Shown: positions 26,101 through 39,032 of the stretch, one piece after another
Numbering within the stretch: the first letter of the stretch is position 1
Layout: each line of letters starts with the position of its first letter
Assembly: GCF_020520425.1 (NCBI RefSeq)
Contig: NC_079487.1
Span: 132,206,385 to 132,270,384, forward strand
DNA from: Spinacia oleracea
Lineage: Eukaryota > Streptophyta > Magnoliopsida > Caryophyllales > Amaranthaceae
Direction of reading: 5' to 3'
Length of the DNA: 64,000 nucleotides
The notes under the pieces: generated by a model
Database searches by the model: none
Seen by the model: only the letters and a program-made list of their open reading frames with translations
Told to the model about the DNA's origin: nothing
Translations under genes and position numbers: made by a program

Positions 26101-29100
26101 TCTATTGGTACATATTAAAGGACAGCTTAAAACATGTTTAGCCCTAATATTAGAGTTTGTTTGGTGTTTCCAAGCCACTTCCTATTTGAGTGATGGATAG
26201 AGAGTGGTGCCGACAAATCTATATGGCCGGTACTTTGATGAAATCAGTTTTATTCCTTAATGATAAGGGGATGGGACAATTTGACTATTATATCCACACT
26301 TGTATGTTACGGTTTCCTAAATGATTTTTCTGGGAGAGGTGAATGGTTAGCATTCCTAGATGATCACAAAAAGAATTATGCAACCTGAAGGTTATCAGAA
26401 ATGAGAATCTAAACTGACGCAGATTGTTACTTTGTTGATTTGTTTATAAGGTCTTCTGCTCAATCTCCAGAATGCCGTATATGTGCAGTATTCTTGTTTA
26501 GCTTCTCCTATTTTTATCAAACAAAATCTGACGTCAGAATTGTAGTAGCGACCCCCCCCCCCCCCCCCACTCACACACACATAAAAAAATGAAGAGGAAA
26601 ACAATAGGGATTGAATCACCTTAAATTCTTTTTGTAGGTTTGCATTGATGGCTTGTGTGCCAAGCAAGCTGAAAATGAGACTGAGGTTCGAGGACCCCCA
26701 GTTTCTAAGGCATTTGACGGCCAAGGAAATCCAACGAAGGTATTTATAGTCCCTTAGTTGTAGTCTTAGTGTTTGGTTGGTTATTTTTTGTCAACTGAAA
26801 TACTGAACTTGCTGCCTAGCATACATGCTTCCACCTATATATTCTGAAATTTTGCTAGGTCAACCTACATTTACTAGCCGAATAAAAAATCAATTTACAA
26901 ATCGGCTATCTATTTGGTTCAGATACTTTAAACTGACATTCCCTATCCTATTTTATTTCAACTAAGCATACACTGTGCACTCACTCACCCACACATACAG
27001 ATTAAGTTCTCAAACTTAAGAGACTGATCTACATTACCATTTTTTTACTTGATATAATTTTTTAGAGAATGTTACTTCATCAACTTAATGAACCACAGTT
27101 ACATGAGGTGCACTATATTATGTCCTTTTTTCCATTTGATATAACTTTATCAGTTTCAGACTTTCAGTATAATCACTCTTAACAATTCTAGTTAACATGG
27201 GACATGGAGCCAATTCTGTCATAACATGTGATTCATTTTTTTAATCTTTCTTATATCTATGGACAGTAAATTCTTGCACCCTTTTAATTCTTGAGCTACT
27301 TCTTTACAGGCTGTTGAGGGTTTCTGCCGTAGATATAATACTTCACTGGACTCCATATACGAAAAATTAGATGGTAATTTTTTGTCTTTTGGTTGTTGAT
27401 GCATTTTTGGAACTATTTCGATTTCTTACAGATCTTGCGTGGCTAGGTTGCTTAGTGTGTAAATGATAGAAGGAAAAGAAAGAGGATAGTTTAAAAACTG
27501 TGACCAAAGTCCAGAAGAGTTGTTCTATATCTGTGCATTGCTAAATGAGAGAGGGCATGCTGTTATTATGTATGACATCCTCTACCCCCCCCCCCCCCCC
27601 CCCCCCCTCAAAGAAATGACCAGAAATAATTATCTGAAAACTTGTTTAATATGCTCTGGCTAGTTGAGTTGGATTGCAGTCTTTCAACTCTTCCTATGTA
27701 CTGTGATCATTCAACACTTTTCATAAACATAAATCTACATTCTGATGCGACTTCTATGAATGGCTCTTGTTAATACTACTAGTACTTGCGTAACTGTCCT
27801 GATCAGTATGCTGTTCTTTTAACTTCAGGGAAGACTCAGTATATATATGCTCGTGTAACTGAACCCTCCAGATTTTCCTTGGAGGTTCGACTGTAGCATC
27901 TTGACTGATCTGTTTCTTTCATTTTCTTTGTATATGATTTCTTGAATACGGGTATCTGCGAAGCTAATCTGACTATTGTGGTCAATAGGTTTTAGCTGAA
28001 GATCTCCCTGGTACCATTGCTAAGTTATCGTTCCCGAAATCAATGCGTTGGAATTCTCAGGTTTTTGTTCCCCAAGATTTCAGTTATTATTTATCTGACA
28101 GTGTTATTCTGTAAATATTGGCTATGTCACAGTTACGCAAAATTATATGACCACTATCTCTATATTATGCTTGTGCTGTCACCTATAATTCATTTGGAAT
28201 TCAACTGCTTTATTCTGTGTTGCGGCCTTATTTGACTTCATTTACACGTTTTAATACCCCTTGGGGTTAGGCACGGAGGTGAAGAATTGTAATTAAAATA
28301 AAAAGTGGATAGAGTGAATTGAGATTGAGAGACTAAGGATGCGTTCTATTCACCTAAACTTTACTTATTATTCCTAAACTTATTAGTACTTATAAAAACT
28401 TATTTTAGTTATAAATTGTACTTGGATAGCCCTTATTTTCCCTTGAACCCTAGCTTTCTCTTGTCTATGATGATACATGCTGAAATTATCGTTGTTTGAG
28501 AAATGAGGAAAAAGCATGGCTGACAGTTTTTTTATTCTGTACTTGTAGGTTTTGTTCAGTAGGCCTATTCGTTGGATTATGGCTCTTCATGGTGATGTTA
28601 TTATCCCATTTACTTTTGCTGGAGTTTACAGGTAATTTATATTCATTTCCTACTTCAAAATTTTCTTTGCTCAAAATTGCCTTTTCCTTTGCTTTTTTTT
28701 TTTTTTTTTTCCTGCAGAAGTTGCAGAGTGATTTTATTTTATCCCAGTTTAGCCCTTTATACTGATCTGGTCCTCTTAAGAATCTAAAGGGTAGTACTCT
28801 TCAGCGGAGATAATTCATGATTCTTCTCCGAGTGAAGTTAATTTATTACGACAACAAGGGTTCCTGAAATCCTGCATGGAATGGGGCTCTTGAAAGATTT
28901 GTTTTTCTTTTGATGGGGATTTGTGGTCCTTTTTCCTTTATAATATTTAGTCTTCTCCTTTTTTCTGTTCATTATTTCTTGAGGATCTTCATCTTGATTT
29001 CTACGTAAGCATGAGAGGGAGGCAATGGGTGGGACCATGGGAGAGCTAGTTTGCCAGCAGCTTTGTCCTGAATGATTGAATTTGTTTGTGTCGAGGCTGA

Positions 29101-32100
29101 CCTCCACTATGAAAATTTTCTTACGCATTTACTGCTTTTTCATGTCATAGATTTGAGTCAATTTTGTCTAAAATTTTGTCTGTGATTATTTCTATTCCTA
29201 GTGATACTGCAACCCCCTAAATAACGTCTCTTGTGTTAGCTGTATTGGCAATCTCATCATTGTAGGAACTAGAACTTCTTGTTATGATCATTACAGCTAT
29301 TTCTCAAGCTACTTTCATATGTGTCATCCGCAGTTTTGTTATAAATGTCATCTTTATATAAGGTCATAAGCCTCTAGTCTGTTCAAACATTATAAGTTGT
29401 TTCTTTACATGCTAACTCCTGGTCCTCTATGATATGTTCTGAAAATTTTAACGTACAACTCCGCTTCTTGTTTATAAGCAATCTACTTCATGTTGACATC
29501 ATTGGCTAAGCGCGACATGTAAAATTTGTTGGACATTCCTAAATTTAACTTCAAATTCTTGCAGTTACCATATTTTTGCGGTTAAATGCTACAGTATATG
29601 AACATGTTCGAATTTTGTTTTTTTTTGCAGTGGAAATTTATCTTATGGTCTTCGTAATACCCCTTTTGCAACTGTCAAGGTATGTATATGTGTGTGAATA
29701 TATATGACTTCTTAATTTCCGAAAGCTGCATATTTTCGCTCCTCTTACAGTTATGTTATCCAACCACCTGCGTGGTTAATATGGTGTGAAAATAAATGAG
29801 GGGGTTAGAATCTTACTCTGCTGTGTGTACTGAACAGTGGACAATTTTATCTCTGTAAGATGATAGTATCTTTTTTTGTTTTCCTTCTTTGAAACTTTGG
29901 TTTTTCATAGGCAATGTGTTTTGACTTGATATGTTTTCAGGTAGAAAGTGCAGAATCCTACATCGCTGTAATGAAGAATGCTGGTATATCTGTTGATATT
30001 GAGGTATTGTAGTTAAATTTCCCGTGTTGTTCCTCAAGAGTTTAGGTTTCGGGAAAAGGGTGCTGGCTACCTTTGTTTACGGATATGATTCTTTTGTTTA
30101 CAGGAGCGTAAAAAAGTTATATCAGAGCATTCAACTGCGTTAGCTGATACTGTAAACGGGCAAGTAATTATGCCTAATGGTTTATTGGACGAGGTAATTA
30201 AGCATTTAATAAGCTGTGTCAACACTCAACGGTCACATAGATTATTTGTAGGATCATTTGTGAGAAAAATGATTCTTACTGGTTTGTTACATGTAGGTGG
30301 TCAATTTGATTGAAGCACCTACTCCAATACTGGGAAAGTTTGACGAATCTTTCCTAATGCTTCCAAAAGATCTACTAACAATGGTGAGCTATTTAATATT
30401 GAGGATGCCATTTCCCTTTTGTAAAATTTTCATTTACATACCGTCGCATCCAATGCTAATTTACCTATATCTCAGTTGTTTGATATTTTAAATTTTTTTT
30501 AGAATTTTAGTAATAAGGGTTCTCCAGTCACGGGCCTCATGGAAGAGTAAATATTGACAATATTTTACCCATGTCATACTCTTTAACATCTTAGTTTTGA
30601 TGTCATGCATAGTTCCTTGGATAGATCTGATTTTTCACTTTTATATCTAAGTATGTATTTATCAGTTTGTGTAATGTAATACTATGTGCCAAAGGGCATA
30701 TGTTACTGCCGGATTTGAAGAAAAACCCGAAAACAAGGATGTAAGTATTGGAATGGTGAACTCTAGCTGTAAAGTTTTACTCTCTACACTTCAGATATTT
30801 TTAGGTCTTGAAACCTCTTCTGATTTACTGTAATATTTCACTAATGCAATATCTATGCTGGGCTGGGTTCTGTTTGAGATCGTCTATGCTGGATAGCAGG
30901 TCCTAGTAAAGTGGTCATTCGGTCAGATTGTCAGTTTTCAGTTGGTTCAGGGTCATTTTGTATATGGGGTTATCAATTTATCATCGGGTAAACTGTTATT
31001 TCAAGTTTAGTTTCAGACTTTCAGTATTTTTTCGGTTAAAATCAGATCTTAGTTTGGGTAATTGAGTTCGAATTAGTTTTGCCAGATTTCTGTAGAGTTT
31101 GGATAAAGGAAACCATACCTGCGCTTCTTAGGTTTCCAGTGACAAGCTACCTTTATACCCCAAAACTAAAGGCATTACCATGACGAAACAACTCCAAACA
31201 GATAAAGATTACTATTTCCAAAAACCAGCAGGTCTTCTAGGGCAGCCTAAAGCTGGCTGTCAAGATTTGATATAATTATATACTTAAATGTATTACAATA
31301 GTTGATTAAATACATCCTTTTTTGTAATTTTTATCTTGCTCTTACTTGAAAACCAAATACTTTTCTATAAGTAGTACTACCTCCGTTTCTTTATACTTGC
31401 AATACACCTTTTTGGTGCATTAAGAAAGTGATTGGAGAAGGTAAGCGGACAAATTAATTAAAACAATTTAAACTGTAACAACCTAACCCTTTCCTCTTAT
31501 CCATGGAAAAACTATTTTAGTTATTTTGTCCGTTTAGTTTCTCTAATCTCCTCCTTAAATTGCGTGCCAAAAGGGTGTGGTGCAAGTATGAAGAAACGGA
31601 GGAAGTATTAGTTACCTTTTACCTTTCTTCTTGAAATTAAAAGTGTAAATTTGTCGAAGGATCCAAACTTCAAACCTTTTACAAAATTTTAATTTTATGG
31701 AGATAGGATTTGAATCCATGACTTAAGATGTACGGTTACCAGGTCTTGATTCATGATGTTGTGGAATGTGGGGGTATCATATTGATGAACAGCTAAATTG
31801 ACTTGGTATTTTATTAATTGAATTCTCGTGTTAATTGATGGATATGTATCTGCAAACTGTGTAATACTTCACCAAATTACCTTTTATCTGTATCACATAT
31901 ATGATAGCATAATAGTTTATCTAGAGCCTTAGGTGGGGATTTGTGATCTTAGATAGATTAATCATTAAAAAATCAGGAGATGAAGGGGAATTATGATACT
32001 CTATGAAAAAAGGTTTTACAAGATCTTAAGTATTATAAAGAAAAACCACAGACGTATGCACTTCCTGAGTGCTACAACGATAAACATCACTCTATTTTTT

Positions 32101-35100
32101 TCTTTGTAGTCCTTTTACCCAAAAATTCCAAAATTATAGAACCATGTATGCTTTTTCATTGATGGAGTTGTCAGAAGTCTTGTCTCTCTCCAATTATCTG
32201 TAGTCTTCAAGGGTCCTACTGAAAACTTAGAGAATGGGGGTGAAAGATACCTTTATTTTATCAGCTTCTTCTATCTTTCAATGCTGTAGGTTATGCAGAA
32301 GCATCAGAAATATTTTGGAATTGCTGACAAAAGTGGAAAGTTGTTGCCATATTTTATTGCGGTGAGATTCATATTCGTGTTTTTGCCTTAGTTTTGATTG
32401 ATTCTGTGTTTCTGCTTGTGGTTTATCCCAGTGATTACCATTCTGTTGGAATAATTTCAGGTGGCAAATGGAGACATTAATGTGGACGTTGTGAGGAAAG
32501 GGAATGAGGCAGTGCTCAGGTTTTTAAGCTCCTTTGTAATTTTGCATACTTCATTAGATGTGTCTACTTTTGTGTTTGAGTATGAGTTCTCTCCATAGAC
32601 ATCATTGTTTGCGACTGTATAAACAGTGTTTTTGATAGTTGACATCCTTTTACTCATCCTCTTAGAATGTCCATTGCGATGATTTTCATTTTGACTTGTA
32701 GTCCTTCATTGCTACCTCTTCAGAGATGTGCTCTTTGCTTGAGGAGTAGACAAATTTTTTCTATATTTGGTGGTTTGGTCCTCCATTTTAACAGAATAAG
32801 TGCAAGTTGGAAATATGGGCTTGAGAGGGATAACTAGATGGTGTCGGGCATTTGGTCTTGTTGAGGATTATCAGGAATATCTTGGGGGTGGTAATTAATG
32901 GCGAATATCTTTGCATAAGATGACCGATTTCTTCAGCTTGCTTATGGGTGCGCATAGCAGGAGCTTTTGGGCAACTCTTTGTTGTGGAGAACTAGGAAAA
33001 AAATTATTTTTATTTTTCTATTATTTTAAGAGTACCTTCTCACTACTTTTATTCTTTAGTTGCCTCCAAACAATTTCTTCTTTTATCTGAAAATTATATT
33101 TCCCACAGAGCACGTTATGAAGATGCAAAGTTTTTCTATGAGACGGACACAAGAAAGAAGCTTTCAGAGTTTAGAGGTCAACTTAATGGCATCCTTTTCC
33201 AAGTAAGTTCATGTATTTTCCAATTTTTTCCTTGGTCATCTTTGTTATGGTACTTGAGCTCTTACTGCTGATATGATTTATATTTGTATACAACCCGAAT
33301 TTACTAATAGACTGCAGAAACATGTTTTCACTTTGCCACTTGTATTGGAAAAGTCCATTTCGGACTAAGCTTCGACTGTGATATTCCACAAAATGAACCT
33401 CATTTTGCAAAAAGTTCTCAAAAGGGTGTTCTTGATAGTTAACTCCACCGTTAGTTTTCTGAGGAAGAATATATGCAGGACCATCTAATACATCAGGAAC
33501 TTTGCAAAGAACCGCCAAATACAATCTTTTTGACCGAAACTGTCTTATCAATGTTTTCCATTTTTCTTAGGAAATTATCATCCAGGACCAACCTTGTTAA
33601 AGCGCACTTCAAAAGGGAACATATGTTTTTGAGATGTCAAAAACCACATGGTCTTCCACTGTTCCTGTGAAATACTTGTTTGATGAATTTGATATCCTTT
33701 TGTCTTTGAGTTTTCCATTCTGTTGAGTTGGCTCTCACTTAGATTGTGCCTAAGCAGGAAAAGCTTGGAACCATGCTGGATAAAATGACACGTGTTGAGA
33801 CTATTGTTACCAAATTAGCCTCGCCCATGGGTTTTCATTCGGAGCAACTCCAGACTATACAAGAAGCTGCATCCCTTGCTATGTCAGATCTTTCTACTGC
33901 TGTTGTGACTGAATTTACTTCTCTGGCAGGAATAATGGCTCGGCATTATGCTTTGAGAGATGGGTACTCTGAGCAGGTTTAACTCTTGACCTATATCACT
34001 AAATTTTTCTAGTAGATTTTGTATTCGGTATAGACGGCATGAACTATGACTCTAATCAACTATTTTGTTATCTCCTTGAATTGGGGGAATCTGTTTGTTG
34101 AATTCCTCTTTGTCTGTTGCCTACCGATGTATTCATCCATTTTGATATTCAACATTCTTCCCCCCCTGTTTATCCCGTGTTCAATGTTCTAAACTTTCTG
34201 ACAGATTGCTGAGGCTTTATATGAGATTACACTCCCTAAGCATTCAGGAGATATATTACCGAAAACAGATGCTGGAAATGTTCTTGCAATAGCTGACAGG
34301 TTCATAACAAGTTTTTTTTTTAGTTTAGTATGTTAAGACTCCAATGGCGCTTTAGTGTGGTGGCATCTGTATCATTCTGTTGCTTTAATTGCAGACTGGA
34401 CAGCCTTGTTGGTTTATTTGGGGCAGGTTGTCAGCCTAGTTCCACAAATGATCCATTTGGTCTGCGGAGGATTTCATATGGCCTGGTAAGACTTAGATCT
34501 TTATGTGCCTCGGGACTGAAACCGTTACATCAAATTCATGGTATCCTTTCCCCGGCTTCTGTAATGGCAGGTGCAACTGTTGGTGGAAAATAATAAAGAT
34601 TTGAACTTTCGAGATTCTCTGGAGCTTGCTGCAGAGGTTCAACCTGTTAAAGTGGATAGCAACACACTAGATGATGTAAGAGGAAGTCTTGAATGACGCA
34701 TTTCACTTCTAGTTTCATGGTGGTTATTGACAATTATTTCTTTCGGAGTTCTGTTTTTACACCTCATATATATGTAAAGGATTTCCCTGTTCAGATGATG
34801 TTAACAAGTTAACACTTGATAGGGTAGGGCCACAGAAATATTTTTACTCTCATAGGTGATTCTACTGAAAGGATCTTTTTAGATGTTATGTTTCATCTTC
34901 TCAATTAGTATTGTTGTCAAAATTCCTGCGTCATTATTTCCATTCAATGTCTGCTGCATTCTGTGTTCTCCTTTGGTTTGAATTAGTCTCAAATTTGGGT
35001 TCTTTGAAATGGTTTTTGAAATCACGTGCATTATGTTATGGTTCCTTTCTGCAGGTACAACAATTTGTAACACGGAGGCTCGAGCAATATCTGGTGAGTA

Positions 35101-37403
35101 TCCTGTGCCGGCTATGAGCTTCCCATTGTATATTGGCTTTAGCATCACATTGCTGCTTTCAAAAAATCAAAAATAATAAGATATGATATTGAAAGACTGG
35201 TCCATGGAACTGGATAACTACTAATAATGTCCAGTTTTGATTTAATATTTGGAATCTTGAATGGTCATTATAATCCTATGACTGAAATATAATTGCTCCT
35301 GTCCATGTTGGGTGCATTTTGATGGCAGGTTGACAAGGGAATAAATGCAGAAGTTGTCCGGTCTGTTCTCTTAGAGCGTGCAAATTGGCCATGTTTGGCA
35401 GCAAAGTCAGCAGTAAAGGTGTGTTTTCTCTGAGATATCATTGTGATGTTTGAATAGTATTGTTTCAAAAATCTGCTGTCCTTATGCTCAGTGTTATGGA
35501 ACCAAGTTATTTCAATTGTTTAAACAATAATTTGAGTTTAGCTTTGGCCTTCGTTTTACTACTAAGATAGTTTCAAGTACGACCTTCATATCTTGCTACT
35601 ATTGAAGTGCAAGTGGATTTTTGCTGGACTCAAAATCTGTGATATGCATGAGGAGTCTGAAATCGTTGTGACATGCGGGTCTTGGAGCCTGTAGAGTGCT
35701 TAGGCCCGCATACTATGCCCCCAACACCTTACCTTGCCTTTTCTTTTTCTTCATTTCGTATGATTTAAAGATCACTTTGTTTTAAAGAAAGTCAATTACG
35801 CATTCTGGAATTTTTCAATGACCAACAATATGTCTTTTGAGTGTAATAAGGCAAATTTGCCAAAAAGGACCTTTTATAGCCTAGATTTTGCAAGAAATGA
35901 CCTTTTATATATTATTTTGTGAAGTTGCACCTTAATGTTAATTTTTTTTGCGAAAGATAAAAATAAGATAGTTTCCGACATTGACTTCATGTTTCCGGCA
36001 TTGACTTGCACGTGATGTTATACGTGTGCCTTAAGTTTGCTATCCACACCCCATTTTCCCCCAAAATGCAGGTATATAAGTAGCCTATCGCCAAAACCTA
36101 AAAAAAAATTAAAAAAAAATCTGCAAAACTCTTGAGCTTACTAGCGCCATCAATTGAATTGAACACCCAATCAACACAGTAAGTCATCAATGCTTCAAAT
36201 ACTTAAATTCATGTTTTTTCCCCGTTTTTGGACGAATCAATGGGTGCCTTTAGATTCATGTTTTTTTTGCCATTTTTTCCCCTTTTTGGACGAATCAATG
36301 GAAGAACTCTTTGCTTTATTCCAGAAATCCATTTTTTGCGTTTTGGTGCGAATTCTGGGGGTGTAATGTGAGTGAGTCAGTCAGTGTGAAATTTTATTGC
36401 ATCTACATACAATCATTCGAACAACTATCATTTTCCAGTTTATAGTCACAGTACTTCATCTTCTTCCATCATATTCCTTCTTTAATTTCTGTCAGTCTAT
36501 AACAACCTTCTTGTAGAATATTCACTGAATGTTGCCATGCTCTTTACCTTCCTGATCACATGTACCTTGAACGTCTAATACAATGGGATAAAGTCTGGGT
36601 GGTGGTTGTTATTTTTCTGTAATTTCTTCAATTGTAAATTGCTGCCACTGTATTGAAAGATGAAAGCCTTGTTTCAGATGGAAGCCTTGTTCAAAGATGA
36701 TCTCCTTCCAAAGGTTGTCGAAGCATATTCCCGGCCGACAAGGATTGTCCGAGGAAAGTACCTAGATGTCAACACAGAGGTCCGCTTCTTAAACTATCAG
36801 CAACCCTTGACAAATAAAAACAGCACATTTCGTTATCTCTTAGTCTGTTAACTAAAAAAATTAATCTGTAGCTTGGTGTTCATGCAATCTATATTTGAGT
36901 ATTAAGTTTCCTCCTCGCTTAGAAAGTATTTTTTTTGTTCTAAAATTGTACCAGGTAAATGAAGCTATATTTGAGACAAAGGAAGAGAGAGCATTGTGGA
37001 CTGCTTTCTTGACAGTGAACAAACAAGTTCATCAAGGTACTCGCAGTTTCTGTTTACACTTAATAGTTTCTTAAGATCGACTTGTTCAGTAAAAATGCTT
37101 ATTTGTTTTTGTCCCTTCAACAGGTATTGAAATTGACACTTTTGTTGAAGCATCCTCAGAATTAGTACAGCCACTTGCTGATTTCTTTGATAACGTATTT
37201 GTAATGGTGGTATGTTCCTATTTCCGTATCATAAACAATGAAAACTTGTGCATGTATATATATCAAACTTGAAAGATTTACATCGTATAAAATGATATTT
37301 GCAGGAAGATGAACAGGTTCGGAATAATAGGCTTGCTCTGCTCAAGAAGATTGCAGACCTTCCTAGAGGGATTGCAGACCTCTCATCTTTGCCAGGATTT
37401 TGA
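14162..37403 (+). CDS. EDD1: Glycine--tRNA ligase, chloroplast/mitochondrial, fused alpha-beta type (EDD1-like; 36 exons, 1069 aa)
   Basis: Exons: 14162-14410, 16218-16268, 16571-16638, 17935-18016, 18129-18192, 18740-18795, 18987-19064, 21144-21218, 21295-21365, 22983-23099, 23193-23294, 23479-23605, 25044-25127, 25862-25948, 26638-26739, 27310-27373, 27829-27884, 27989-28060, 28549-28631, 29631-29679, 29941-30003, 30104-30193, 30297-30383, 32290-32361, 32461-32519, 33109-33202, 33758-33976, 34205-34299, 34395-34485, 34571-34675, 35055-35093, 35329-35418, 36678-36779, 36955-37036, 37124-37209, 37305-37403. All are GT-AG and the sum is 3210 nt. Residues 1 to about 70 are a Ser/Arg/His-rich organellar transit peptide. 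Residues of about 75-380 are the bacterial alpha subunit (class II core): [34 protein letters not shown], and the GLER motif at 232-235. Residues of about 384-1069 are the beta subunit, starting [11 protein letters not shown] and ending with the DALR-like anticodon-binding part. It charges tRNA-Gly in plastids and mitochondria. The length is about that of the Arabidopsis embryo-essential protein. No lesion was seen despite many intronic insertions. Confidence 0.97.
14791..14832. repeat. 21-bp tandem duplication in intron 1
   Basis: A perfect two-copy repeat beginning AGACTAAGGGAGTGATG lies in intron 1 of the glycyl-tRNA synthetase gene. Confidence 0.85.
17317..17490. repeat. About 90-bp tandem duplication, pyrimidine-rich, in intron 3
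   Basis: Two copies share CTTACCAGCCCCATCCAACC and ATCTACCATTTTCTC in the same order, about 90 bases apart. The strand bias (C/T on plus) makes Pro/Ser-rich open frames in two phases, which are shadows and not exons of the enzyme. Confidence 0.75.
19091..19180. repeat. (TA)n microsatellite, left block
   Basis: About 90 bases of uninterrupted TA dinucleotide in intron 7 of the glycyl-tRNA synthetase gene. It abuts the element at 19181-20075; a matching block lies on the other side. Exact repeat number may be limited by assembly. Confidence 0.95.
19181..20075 (+). mobile_element. Non-autonomous Helitron-like (or Micron-like) element inside a (TA)n tract
   Basis: The segment starts TCATGAGAACC directly after TA repeats and ends GTGAACCTAA directly before TA repeats. 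A 5' TC and a 3' CTAA (CTRR) are Helitron hallmarks. The ends also share GTTCTCAT/ATGAGAAC in inverted orientation, and AGTTCTCACC/GGTTCTCACC-type repeats precede the 3' end. The expected T right after CTRR is an A here, so a (TA)n-targeting family such as the rice Micron type is an alternative. It carries no helicase or transposase gene. Internally it has inverted GTGCATATTTTTTGAA-type words near 19196-19265 and 19383-19440. Confidence 0.6.
20076..20156. repeat. (TA)n microsatellite, right block
   Basis: About 81 bases of TA dinucleotide following the element end. With the left block it appears to be one microsatellite split by an insertion. Confidence 0.95.
21981..22252. mobile_element. Stowaway-like MITE (about 270 bp) in intron 9
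   Basis: The left end is TACTCGCTCCTTCCCAATTT; read from the right, the end is TACACTCCCTCTGTCCCAAC. Both continue with ATCGTC. The interior is AT-rich with no coding potential. Confidence 0.6.
23639..23664. repeat. (TTCTGG)n short tandem repeat in intron 12
   Basis: About four copies of a 6-base unit immediately after exon 12. Confidence 0.7.
26552..26568. repeat. Poly(C) tract, 17 C, in intron 14
   Basis: A homopolymer run followed by a short CA-rich stretch. Confidence 0.9.
27585..27607. repeat. Poly(C) tract, 23 C, in intron 16
   Basis: A homopolymer run in an intron of the glycyl-tRNA synthetase gene. The length may be unreliable for assembly reasons. Confidence 0.9.
28336..28450. mobile_element. 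Partial copy of the 38810-39032 TIR element
   Basis: The segment starts GGATGCGTTCTATTCACC, very like the right end of the 38810-39032 element read in reverse, and continues with AACTTATTAGTACTTATAA-type AT-rich sequence. I cannot find the second terminus, so it is truncated or diverged. It lies in intron 18. Confidence 0.45.
31375..31607. mobile_element. Stowaway-like MITE (233 bp) in intron 23
   Basis: The left end TACTACCTCCGTTTCTTTAT and the right end (reversed) TACTTCCTCCGTTTCTTCAT form TIRs that extend through ACTTGCA, about 28 bases with few mismatches. This is typical of the CTCCCTCCGT-class MITEs. Confidence 0.8.
35846..36010. mobile_element. One arm of the 48405-48960 foldback element
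   Basis: GGCAAATTTGCCAAAAAGG is followed by CCTTTTATA, TTTTGCAAGAAATGACC, the CACCTTAATGTTAATTTTTT segment, and TTTCCGGCATTGACTTGCACGTGA, in the same order as the left arm of the element at 48405-48960. No opposite arm is visible before exon 33, so it is a partial copy in intron 32. Confidence 0.65.
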
Positions 37404-38809
37404 GCAATTCAGATAATTTTCAAAGATTTTTTTTAGTACATTATTCTAGAATTATATGCCGTAAATTTCAATTTTTAGCTCATTTGGTTATCGGGACACG
37501 CTAGGATTATACGGATTAATAATTAATACTCCCTCCGCCTCAAATTAGTGTGCACATGTCCTAATTATATAACCTTCAGCTACATGATTACAATTATATT
37601 TCCAAGTATAACAAAGTCACTTATACAATAATTATATTTCCAAATCATAATATTGAGTTCATGTTGTGACCCCTTCTTCTGCGACTACTTCTTTCTGGGT
37701 ACATGCAATTAAACTGATCCTATTATTACAAGAAGGTTTTGTTCTTTTTACGCACTACGATTGTGTGCATATTGTAACGTGGTTTGGTTTGTATTTTCTT
37801 TCTATCTTGTATTGGTCGTACGCTTGTACCCTACTCCTAGGTATGTGTAATGTGTGCTTTGATGTGATTTGATTAATTAAAGGGTGTTAATTTTTATCTT
37901 TATTTTCGCGATTTTGTATGTAAAGTAACGTTGTTTTAATTAAACCACTAAATACAGACATTCTATTACGTTTGTTTAGGGAAGAAAAACAAAATATTAG
38001 CTTTGTGTTACAATAAAAATTGAAAGTTTCTAATAATACTACTTTTTACATAAATATTGAATTATACCTGTATTAAATATCAATATTTTTTGTTAAAAAT
38101 TATTATGTACATGGGTCCATGAGTCGGATCTGGGTTTGTAATTCTTGGAAACAGACCCAAATCCGCCCTATTGAACATAGACTCAGATCCGTCCCAGATC
38201 CGCTGAGTCTAATATTTTTTGAACCCAAATCTTTGAGAATGAATCGGGTTTAATCGAATCTGGGTCGAGTCTTGGATCCCTTGTCATTCGTAAGTGGACC
38301 AAAACTCTCCTTGCTATTGATTTTCGCGTATCAATAAAAACATTTCCCAATAACTTCTACCTATGTGGATGTCAACTAGCTTAGTTTGTAAAGTCTTGAA
38401 GGGTGGTTTCCAAGACATGGGGTCGAACAATCCCATTCTATTCTACCAGATTTAACATAATATTAGAACTTGGATTTGTTATATCTTTCATTATTGTGCA
38501 TTTATATAAAATCAAATTAATTCATTGACCTCTATTAGATGTTCATCCCCGTTAAGAGAGAACTCCATATCGTTCCGTTTCAATGAGTTTAGGGTTGGGG
38601 AGAGATAAAAAAATAAAATACGGAGTATAATTTATTAGGTTGATGTCCAAACTATTGAATGTTGCTAAACATACTCTTCCATCTTCATATTTACTTGTCC
38701 ATTAAGTACAAAATAAACAATGTCACGTAGTATGTATAATATATCAGGCGTGTGTATACCAAAGTTTACATATATAAAAAACAAGTCACAATTTTCAAGT
38801 GCATATCTT
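37404..38809. other. Intergenic region after the glycyl-tRNA synthetase gene
   Basis: The first few hundred bases are likely 3' UTR. At about 37538 there is a single MITE-type end (TACTCCCTCCGCCTCAAATT) without a visible partner. At 38130-38285 there are several GGATCTGGGT/CAGATCCG words in both orientations, forming local inverted repeats. No gene was seen. Confidence 0.45.
38365..38470 (+). mobile_element. Possible tRNA-derived SINE fragment
   Basis: TAGCTTAGTTTGTAAAG resembles a Pol III A box, and GGGGTCGAACAATCCC, about 45 bases further on, resembles a B box. The spacing fits a tRNA-derived SINE head. No tail or target duplication was identified. Confidence 0.35.
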
Positions 38810-39032
38810 AGGCCTTGTTCTGTTCACCTTATTTCCACTTATTTCAGGAAAAATAAGTTCAGATAAGTTCAGATAAGATAAGTTCAGGTAAGATAAGTTC
38901 AGGAAAATAAGGGTCGACCAAGTACAATTTATAACTTAAATAAGTTCAGATAAGTTCAATTAAATTCAGATAAGTTCAGATAAGATAAGTTCAGGAAAAA
39001 TAAGTGGAAATCAGGTGAATAGAACGCAACCT
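38810..39032. mobile_element. MITE with about 30-bp TIRs and internal AGATAAGTTC repeats (223 bp)
   Basis: The left end CTTGTTCTGTTCACCTTATT matches the reversed right end TTGCGTTCTATTCACCTGAT, both continuing TTTCCACTTATTT. The interior is made of repeated AGATAAGTTC words. Related ends occur at 28336 and 56083. No coding sequence. Confidence 0.7.

Noticed and set aside
35846-36660. A complete foldback element in intron 32
   Set aside because: Only one arm can be matched; no inverted partner or target duplication is visible.
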